10,803 bases of DNA, taken from JBKJZO01 sp046715235. Lineage in GTDB: Bacteria > Actinomycetota > Actinomycetes > BP-191. Position numbers and translations under genes: made by a program. The stretch covers positions 1 through 10,803 of the forward strand of contig JBKJZO010000060.1 of the NCBI GenBank assembly GCA_046715235.1. The letters run 5' to 3'. Below, piece by piece: positions 5,000-10,803 of the stretch (positions are counted from its first letter, which is position 1; each line of letters begins with the position of its first letter). A model generated the notes under the pieces. That model saw only the letters and a program-made list of their open reading frames with translations, had not been told where the DNA came from and ran no database searches.

Positions 5000-7806
5000 C
5001 CCGAATGCCGTTTAACCGGCCTCGCGCCACGAGTGCCAGAGCGCGCGCTGCGCTCTGTGCGTTCTCGGCACTGATGACGCCGATCCTCACCGTCGCGCCC
5101 ACTGCCGGTCGTGTGGCTAGTGCACAGGTCAGTCAAGGCTCGGAGCGAACCCTCGCCGGCAAAGGGGAGTTCGCGAACCTGCGCGTCACCGTGAGTCAGA
5201 CCAAGAATCTCGTGAACCAGGGCGTCGACGTGAGTTGGTCAGGCGGTAAGCCAACGCCAGTGGGCAACTACTCCAGGGACTTCATGCACATCATGCAGTG
5301 TTGGGGCGACGATGCGGCCGGGCCTGACCGAACCCAGTGCCAGTTCGGGGGGCTGCCGTTCAACCCTGGTGTATCTATCAACTTCGCCACGGTCAGTCGC
5401 GCAGTTCAGACGAAAATTCCCGGCACTGTCAGTGCCGGGAAGCCACTGCTCGACCCACTGGAGACACTCGCGCCGACGGACGCGCGGAACGGCACGGCTG
5501 ACGTTCCCTTCCGACCGGTCCTCGAGCCAGACAAGCCATCGACGGCGTGGCGGCAGTACTTCGACGAGAACACGACGAACGAACTCTTCGTGCGAACGAG
5601 TGGGGAGGGTAGCGGCAAGGAGAGTTTCGAAATCCAAACCGCTCGTGAGGCACAGGGTCTCGGTTGCGGAACTGTCCTTGCAGATTCCTCCGCGCGATCG
5701 TGTTGGCTTGTCGTCGTACCGCGTGGCCACACCGAGGTCGACGGCACTCTGCGTAACAACACCGGAGTCAGCTCGGCAAAGGACAATTGGCTTTGGTCGT
5801 CTGCACTGAATGCGACCAACTGGGCCAACCGCATCGTCTTCCCGCTTGAATTCGCGCCGCTCGGCCTCACGTGTCCTCTCGGTCGGGCTGAGCGCCCGAC
5901 GCTGGGGTCAGAGTTGGTCGCCGACGCCGTCATTCGCTGGCAGCCGGCTTTGTGCGCGGGCGACGGGGCGGTCTACTCATACTCGGGCACCCCAGAACTC
6001 ATCGCACGCCGCAAACTCTCGTCGCGAGAACCGGGTCTGGCGTTCCTCTCTCGGCCATTGCCCGTCGATCAGCTCGCGGCGAACCGCAGGCCGATCTACG
6101 CACCGGTTGCCCTGTCTGGACTCGGGATCGGCTTCAACATCCAGCGAACGACCAACGCTGCTGCTCCCGCCGCGGTTAAGGCGCGTGACGGAGTGCGCGT
6201 CGAGAACATCAACCTGACTGCCCGCCTTGTGGCCAAACTCCTCACGCAGTCGTACCTGACGGCGGGTCAACGAGCGGAGCACGTCCGCGGGAACCCGGAG
6301 AACCTGCTCAAGGATCCAGAGTTCCGCCGCTACAACCCCGGCCTGGAATCAATTGAGACCGACGTCCTCTACGACGTGGTGGTACCGGACGGACTGTCAG
6401 ACTCCGCCGGGCAATTGTGGCACTGGATTCAAACAGACCCCGAAGCCAAGGCGTTCCTTGCCGGAGTCCCCGACCCCGACGGCATGACGGTGAACCCCTA
6501 TTACAAGGGGATGGAACTCCCGCGCGACGATTTTCCGAAGCGCGATCCGTACTGTCGCCCGGATGCAAGAGTGGTCGTCGCAGTTCCCGCGCAGCCATCG
6601 TGCGCTATTGACCATCGGCCGAAGGTCAGCGACTTGCACGCCGCAGCGCGGGCCGCGAATCGCGGCGACCCGGTTGAAGCTCTTTGGACGTGGGAGCCTG
6701 CCCCTGCGCGATTCAGGGTTCAACCGCCACCGCCTAACGGTAGCCGCCAGGTTCTTGCCTTCACTGACACCGGAACCGCGAGCCGCTACGGACTGCCCAT
6801 GGCGCGGCTGCGCAACGCCGCCGGCGTCTTCGTCGCGCCGACGGACAACAGCTTGCGAGCAGGGATGGAAGGCATGGCCCCAAGCGGCGTGCCGGGCGTT
6901 CTCGCTTCGGACCCGCTGCTAGGGGAGCCCGGCGCTTACCCGCTGACCCAGATCAGCTATGCCGCCACGGTTCCTGATCTGCTGAGCCCTGCCGCTGCGT
7001 CGGACTACTCGAAGTTCATCCGCTACGCGGTCGTGTCAGGACAAATCCGCGGCGAAAGCAGCGGCCAACTTCCGGCCGGCTATGTGCCGCTGCCGCAGCG
7101 GCTGCGCGACCAGGCTCTCGACGTCGCTGACCTGCTGGTACGGCCGAAGCCCTCGACACCGCCCGCGTCGACGATGACGTCGATGCGTCCACAAGCACCG
7201 ACTACTCCGAAAGCGCCGCCGGCGTCGAGTTCCTTGCTCGCGTCTCCGTCGGCTCCAACAACAACACCGCAGTCCGCAACGCAGTCGAGCAAAGCCGCAA
7301 CCACACCGGCTCCGGCTACCGGATCGACTTCGTCAGCAAGCTCGAGCTCGAGTTCTAGCCCAGCGCTCGCTGGTGGATCGAACTCTCGCACCACTACAAG
7401 GCCGACCACGGCAGCACCCATGGGACAGCCGATCCCGGCGACCGACGCGGGTACGGGGTCGCCGACCACAGCGCCGGCGATCGCTCTGTCCAATGCGGTT
7501 TCCCCAGGCACCACTCCAAGAGAGCCACTGGGCAAAGAGCGATACGCGTTCCTTGCCTTGCTGGTACTCGGCTCATTAGCCGCACTCGCCGCCAGCTCAG
7601 AACCGGTGGCGGCGAAGCTCGGACCGTACGCCGCACCCGTGTTCGCCAAGGTAGGCAAGGCGGCCGGGCCAGCGGTGGGGAAGGCCAGGGTTGTGCTCGC
7701 GCCGGTGGTCGGCAAGGTGGCCGCGGCGACCTTGCCGGTTGGCCATCGTGTCGCCTCGACGGCGAGAGACCTAGTGGCTCGCCTGCCCTGGCGCGACTCC
7801 AAGTGA
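4996..7806 (+). CDS. Large secreted PstS paralogue, membrane-tethered, ligand residues not conserved
   Basis: A 936-residue protein starting at GTG 4996, with AGGAG (4985-4989) 6 nt upstream and a GTGA overlap with pstS. The signal peptide ends near VASA (40-43). Residues about 60-285 form an N-terminal region unfamiliar to me, with cysteines at 102, 115, 224 and 236. Residues about 286-715 align by eye with the upstream PstS: YSYSGTPELIARR, FLSRPL, YAPVALSGLGIGFN, INLTARLVAKLL, GTASRYGLPMARLRNAAG and AYPLTQISY all have counterparts in the same order. The RSDGSGTT site corresponds to PDGLSDSAG, and the acidic residue after Ser is Arg353. Phosphate binding as in PstS is therefore doubtful. A Pro/Ser/Thr-rich stalk (about 718-845), one helix (about 849-867) and a Lys/Ala-rich tail follow. 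It may be an accessory or sensor subunit, or bind another ligand. Confidence 0.85.
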   Translation: MTRMPFNRPRATSARARAALCAFSALMTPILTVAPTAGRVASAQVSQGSERTLAGKGEFANLRVTVSQTKNLVNQGVDVSWSGGKPTPVGNYSRDFMHIMQCWGDDAAGPDRTQCQFGGLPFNPGVSINFATVSRAVQTKIPGTVSAGKPLLDPLETLAPTDARNGTADVPFRPVLEPDKPSTAWRQYFDENTTNELFVRTSGEGSGKESFEIQTAREAQGLGCGTVLADSSARSCWLVVVPRGHTEVDGTLRNNTGVSSAKDNWLWSSALNATNWANRIVFPLEFAPLGLTCPLGRAERPTLGSELVADAVIRWQPALCAGDGAVYSYSGTPELIARRKLSSREPGLAFLSRPLPVDQLAANRRPIYAPVALSGLGIGFNIQRTTNAAAPAAVKARDGVRVENINLTARLVAKLLTQSYLTAGQRAEHVRGNPENLLKDPEFRRYNPGLESIETDVLYDVVVPDGLSDSAGQLWHWIQTDPEAKAFLAGVPDPDGMTVNPYYKGMELPRDDFPKRDPYCRPDARVVVAVPAQPSCAIDHRPKVSDLHAAARAANRGDPVEALWTWEPAPARFRVQPPPPNGSRQVLAFTDTGTASRYGLPMARLRNAAGVFVAPTDNSLRAGMEGMAPSGVPGVLASDPLLGEPGAYPLTQISYAATVPDLLSPAAASDYSKFIRYAVVSGQIRGESSGQLPAGYVPLPQRLRDQALDVADLLVRPKPSTPPASTMTSMRPQAPTTPKAPPASSSLLASPSAPTTTPQSATQSSKAATTPAPATGSTSSASSSSSSSPALAGGSNSRTTTRPTTAAPMGQPIPATDAGTGSPTTAPAIALSNAVSPGTTPREPLGKERYAFLALLVLGSLAALAASSEPVAAKLGPYAAPVFAKVGKAAGPAVGKARVVLAPVVGKVAAATLPVGHRVASTARDLVARLPWRDSK

Positions 7807-7843
7807 TCCTTCGGGGTTCCCGCAAAGTAGCCCCACGCGTGGC

Positions 7844-7876
7844 TTTCACCATCCGAATGTCTGGCGTTCACCAACT
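7844..7876 (+). promoter_or_regulatory. Candidate Pho-box-type operator in front of the second unit
   Basis: TTTCACC starts at 7844 and GTTCACC at 7866, again 22 nt apart. The second is an exact match to the conserved heptamer of Streptomyces PhoP repeat units. The segment GTCTGGCGTTCAC at 7859-7871 matches the upstream operator candidate at 204-216 in 12 of 13 positions. The site lies in the gap after the pst operon, 190 bp before the next start codon, and could serve the downstream pair. No clear -10 box is seen. Confidence 0.42.
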
Positions 7877-7924
7877 TGTGCCCGCGACGGCGCTCTGGCC
7901 CAAAAGGCTCGTGACACGACGAGA

Positions 7925-7945
7925 GCCGGGTCCTGCAGACCCGGC
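7925..7945 (+). terminator. Strong hairpin after the pst operon (terminator or leader structure)
   Basis: GCCGGGTC (7925-7932) and GACCCGGC (7938-7945) form a perfect 8-bp stem with the 5-nt loop CTGCA. No T-run follows, as is common for actinobacterial terminators. It lies 118 nt after the operon's last stop. Because it is also downstream of the operator candidate at 7844-7876, it could instead be in the leader of the second unit and act as an attenuator or RNA-stabilising structure. Confidence 0.45.
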
Positions 7946-8065
7946 CCGCGCCGCGGCGGGGAGGTGAAGCCCAAACCATCTGCACTGACAGCTAGCACGA
8001 CGCGTTCCCGCACATCGCGACCGGCAAACAGTCGGGCGCACTCCCGTCCCGAAAGGACAACAGTA

Positions 8066-9031
8066 GTGAAGAAGACAACGATCGTCGCGGCGGTCTTCGC
8101 CGCGGGGTTGATGGGCATCGCCACCGTAGGTGGCGCCCAGGCGGACCCGAATGGTGCTCCGACCTTCCGTTAACTCGCGGGTCCGGGGTCGGACACGACG
8201 CAGGACGTGATGAACGTCCTGGCCGACAACATCACCATCAGTGGCACCAAGGTGCTCGGCTCCTACGACGCGACCGGCTCGGGCACGATTACCCCGAAGG
8301 CCGCCGCCAACTGCGCCAGCCTCCCCCGTCCCAACGGCTCGAGCGCCGGCCGTACCGCTCTGCTCAACGCCCTGAACCCGGCACACGCGTCGTTCGGCTG
8401 CTTCCAGTGGTCGCGGTCCTCCTCGCTGAACCAGGCGACCGCCTCCACGCAGCTGACCTACATCCCGTTCGCGTTCGACGACCTCGGCTACGCCGTCACG
8501 GCAAGCAGCAACATCCCCAAGGACCTGACCAAGGTTGAGCTTCAGCAGATCTACAACTGCGAGTTCGGTTTCACGGCGCTGATCCCGCAGGCCGGCTCCG
8601 GCACGCGCGCGGCGTGGCTTTCGTACCTGAGCATCACCGAGGCCCAAGTCGCCGCACGTCCGTGCATCAGGGACGTGGTCGCAGGCAGCCCTGTCCAGGA
8701 GCACAGCGGCATTCCGCTGGACAACAACAGCATCACCCCCTACTCGGCAGGCAAGTGGCTGCAGCAGTCCACCAACGCCATCCCCGACGTCCACGGCAAC
8801 TCGGTCCTCGGCAAGATCAACGGCGGCCTCGCGGCTGTTCCGAGCCCGGACTTCGACGGCAAGCGTGCCGTCTACAACGTGATCCCCACCTCGCAAGAGG
8901 GCACCGCGCCGTACTCGACGGTGTTCGTCGGTAGCAGCTCGCTGATCTGCACCAACGGCGCCCTGATCAACGCGAACGGCTTCGCGACGCACCCGAGCTG
9001 TGGCTCCACCGCGCTTCGTACCGCCCCCTAG
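8066..9031 (+). pseudogene. Secreted PstS-like binding protein gene interrupted by one in-frame TAA
   Basis: GTG at 8066 follows AAAGGA (8052-8057) by 8 nt and opens a signal peptide (MKKTTIV to GGAQA, cleavage after residue 26). The frame meets TAA at 8171-8173 after residue 35. It then continues without another stop to TAG at 9029-9031, carrying an apparently complete binding-protein domain: LAGPGSDTTQDVMN, PRPNGSSAGRT, YIPFAFDDLGYAV and PQAGSGTRAAWL. As I remember this family, the residue before LAG..GSDTTQDVM is usually Glu, so one change (GAA to TAA) explains the break. Repaired, the protein would have 321 residues, no linker and no membrane helix. Starts after the stop (GTG 8207, ATG 8210) would lack both export signal and first binding loop. 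Third positions are about 93% G/C in a hand-counted stretch. It could be a recent mutation, a sequencing error or rare readthrough. Confidence 0.8.
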
Positions 9032-9103
9032 TTCGTACGTTGCTCCACCAGCTCGACCCGCATCACCCCAACTTCACAAGACAACTCATGAAAGAGAGAT
9101 CTC

Positions 9104-10732
9104 ATGCTTAGCAGAACGATCAAGCGCGCGGTCGGAGTCGGCGTAGCCGTGCTCGCCGCCTCGGCTGCGGTCGGCCTCGGTGCCGGCGCAGCTCACGCTG
9201 CAGAGGTGGGCACCCTGTCCATCTCGCCGGCGAGTGGTAACAACCTGACCCCCATCACGGTCGGGATGTCGGGCCCCTGCCCGGGCGGCACCAACCTCGT
9301 GGTGAAGCTCTACGGCTCGGGTTTCCCGGCCGCGGGCTTCAACGTTGTGGCTAACAGTGGCCAGAGCACCTACCCGACCAACCCGGCCGGCGGTCGTCAG
9401 GTTCCGCTGTCGAACCACTTCCAGGCCTTCGCCGACGCGCAGAGCCCGCCGGCGACCCTGAGCGGTGAGTACCGGCTCGAGCTCACCTGCCGCAACTCGC
9501 TCGCCCCCGGTGGCCCCACCAACACCGGTTTCGGTGAGTTCAACGGACGGCTGAACTTCAGCAGCCCGACGACGTACTCCGAAGTTGTTCCGCCGAGCAC
9601 GAACGGCACGGCCACCACGGTGACCGCCGCGCCGGCGAGCCCGCAGGTCGTGGGCACGTCCGTCACGTTCACCGCCAACATCACCGCCGATGACGGCACG
9701 CTCGAAGCCGGCTCGGTGCAGTTCATGGACGGCGCTGCCGCCCTCGGTGCCGCGCAGCCCGTTGCTGCTGGTGCCACCGGTACAGCATCCGTGACGACTG
9801 CCGCGCTTGCCGCGGGATCGCACTCGATCACAGCGGTGTTCACCTCGACCGCTGGCCCGCAGACCGGCTCCACCTCGCCGGCCATCACGTACGTCATCAG
9901 TGCGGCCGCGCAGGCCACGACCACGGCGCTCTCAGTCCCGAGCAACGTGACCGCTGGCACGCCCACGCCGATCACCGCGACGGTCTCCGCCGCTAGCGGT
10001 ACGCCGGTCGGTTCCGTCGAGTTCTTCGACGGTGCGGCCTCGATCGGCAGCGCGCCGGTCAACGGTTCTGGTGTCGCCAGCATCAGCCCGTCGTTCGTCG
10101 TTGGTCCGCACTCGCTGACCGCGACGTTCACCCCCACCAACCCGGCGAACTTCACCGGTTCGACGTCGCCTGCGGTCACCTTCACCGCGACGGCGCCGGC
10201 TTACGATCCCGACCCGCAGACCATCCGCGGTGAGATCCCGGTCGGAACGCTCATCATCGACACCCCGTATACCCCGGCCAACCCGCTGAACCTCGGGGTG
10301 CTCGCCCTCAACCCGGGCGGCACGATGTTCTCGGCCAGCGCGCCGTTCGCTGACATCAACATCAGCGACACCCGCGCCGGCAACCTGCCGTGGACCGCTT
10401 CGGCCTTCGCCGGAACGCTCACCAACGGCGGCACGGGCCAGATCAACGGGCAGAACGTCGGCCTGACCGCTCTGGTGCCGACCTACACCCCGGGCAACGG
10501 TCTCAGCCCGGCCAACCCGGTCACGGTTACCAACCACCCGGCTGCCTCCCCGGCAGTGGCCCCGGCCGACCCCGGAACCCTGGGCTTGGGCAACGCGCCG
10601 CACGCGTTCGCACACGCCAACAACGGTGCCGGTTCGGTCGAGCTCAACGGTTCGCTCACCCTCAATGCCCCGTCGTCAACCCAGGCGGGCGTCTACACCG
10701 GACTCGTGACCTTCACGATCGCCGGCAGCTAG
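9104..10732 (+). CDS. Secreted Ig-like repeat protein with a degenerate WxL-like C-terminal domain
   Basis: A 542-residue exported protein starting at ATG 9104, with GAGAG about 6 nt upstream. The signal peptide ends at AHA (30-32). Residues about 34-163 form an N-terminal beta-rich domain with two cysteines (59 and 129) that could pair. Two bacterial Ig-like domains follow, about 167-264 and 270-362, each with the pattern GSVxFxDGAAxxG and GxHSxTAxFT. The last part (about 368-542) resembles cell-surface WxL domains: ISDTRAGNLPWTASA around W430 and a terminal YTGLVTFTIAGS, where classical WxL proteins have WxL and YxxxLTWxL. No LPxTG motif, membrane helix or lipobox is present, so attachment, if any, is non-covalent. 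It is 72 bp after the PstS-like gene with no terminator visible between them, so they are probably co-transcribed. Very high G/C third positions suggest strong expression. The WxL link is by eye. Confidence 0.82.
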   Translation: MLSRTIKRAVGVGVAVLAASAAVGLGAGAAHAAEVGTLSISPASGNNLTPITVGMSGPCPGGTNLVVKLYGSGFPAAGFNVVANSGQSTYPTNPAGGRQVPLSNHFQAFADAQSPPATLSGEYRLELTCRNSLAPGGPTNTGFGEFNGRLNFSSPTTYSEVVPPSTNGTATTVTAAPASPQVVGTSVTFTANITADDGTLEAGSVQFMDGAAALGAAQPVAAGATGTASVTTAALAAGSHSITAVFTSTAGPQTGSTSPAITYVISAAAQATTTALSVPSNVTAGTPTPITATVSAASGTPVGSVEFFDGAASIGSAPVNGSGVASISPSFVVGPHSLTATFTPTNPANFTGSTSPAVTFTATAPAYDPDPQTIRGEIPVGTLIIDTPYTPANPLNLGVLALNPGGTMFSASAPFADINISDTRAGNLPWTASAFAGTLTNGGTGQINGQNVGLTALVPTYTPGNGLSPANPVTVTNHPAASPAVAPADPGTLGLGNAPHAFAHANNGAGSVELNGSLTLNAPSSTQAGVYTGLVTFTIAGS

Positions 10733-10803
10733 TTCACGGCAACACCGCACGAAGGATGACGTCGTAAGCCAGGCGGCATTCGTGGGGTGGGGCGGCGCAA
10801 GCC

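Noticed and set aside
8171..8173. Recoding of the stop as selenocysteine or by a classic readthrough context
   Set aside because: The codon is TAA, not TGA or TAG, and the next bases (CTC) do not form a known readthrough signal. A point mutation or sequencing error is simpler.
7080..8992. Long open frames on the - strand (7080-7985 and 7868-8992), and another at 9397-10185
   Set aside because: They lie opposite well-supported + strand genes in very GC-rich DNA, where antisense frames stay open by composition. Their translations are rich in R, G, A and V and show no domain.
9061..9082. CATCACC and CTTCACA exactly 11 nt apart before the Ig-like gene
   Set aside because: Each matches the GTTCACC heptamer in only 5 of 7 positions, and the 13-mer shared by the two main sites is absent. 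Too weak to call an operator.
9662..10135. Several GTTCACC-like heptamers inside the Ig-like gene
   Set aside because: They encode the recurring V-T-F-T and related strands of Ig-like domains, so coding explains them, and they are not spaced in 11-nt multiples as a block.
9104..10732. Sortase anchoring of the Ig-like protein
   Set aside because: No LPxTG-type motif, membrane helix or basic tail occurs at its C-terminus, which ends in a beta-strand-like YTGLVTFTIAGS.
1..10803. Mobile elements, CRISPR arrays, tRNA or rRNA genes
   Set aside because: I saw no transposase-like protein, no flanking terminal repeats, no regularly spaced repeat array and no structured RNA gene on either strand.
10733..10803. 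Start of a further gene at the right edge
   Set aside because: Only 71 bases remain. GAAGGA (10750-10755) is followed by a very short frame, and no start with a clear open frame can be supported.

Overview
The window reads as chromosomal DNA from a high-GC Gram-positive actinobacterium. Base composition is GC-rich, coding is dense on the + strand, several starts are GTG, and the export signals are typically actinobacterial (AQA and AHA cleavage sites). I cannot name the genus from this sequence. Every gene I support is on the + strand.

Layout. Positions 1-135 hold what looks like the last 44 codons of an upstream gene. A 164-bp gap (136-299) follows and carries a candidate Pho-box-type operator. 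A tightly coupled operon then runs from 300 to 7806. Its genes are a small protein with two DUF1508/YegP-like repeats, pstC, pstA, a PstS-type binding protein held to the membrane by a C-terminal helix, and a 936-residue secreted, membrane-tethered PstS paralogue. Gene junctions are 4-nt overlaps or very short gaps. No ATPase gene (pstB) and no phoU lie in the window. A second gap (7807-8065) holds another copy of the operator-like motif and a strong hairpin. After it come a secreted PstS-like binding protein gene broken by one in-frame TAA (8066-9031) and a secreted protein with Ig-like domains and a degenerate WxL-like C-terminus (9104-10732). The last 71 bases (10733-10803) hold nothing I can support.

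How it may work together. PstC and PstA are the membrane channel of a high-affinity phosphate-type ABC importer. They would need an ATPase encoded elsewhere. The two tethered PstS-type proteins lie outside the membrane on long flexible linkers. Only the first keeps the RSDGSGT phosphate-binding signature; the 936-residue one has lost it. The downstream pair encodes, or recently encoded, a free secreted PstS-like protein and a surface or secreted Ig/WxL-like protein. Their codon choice is much more biased to G/C in third positions than in the pst operon, which suggests high expression.

Most interesting points: (1) the 13-mer GTCYGGCGTTCAC, preceded at a fixed distance by a second TTCA-containing heptamer, lies in front of both transcription units; (2) a single nonsense codon interrupts an otherwise intact, highly codon-biased secreted binding protein; (3) the 936-residue PstS paralogue has lost its ligand residues; (4) there are three PstS-like proteins and two permeases but no ATPase.
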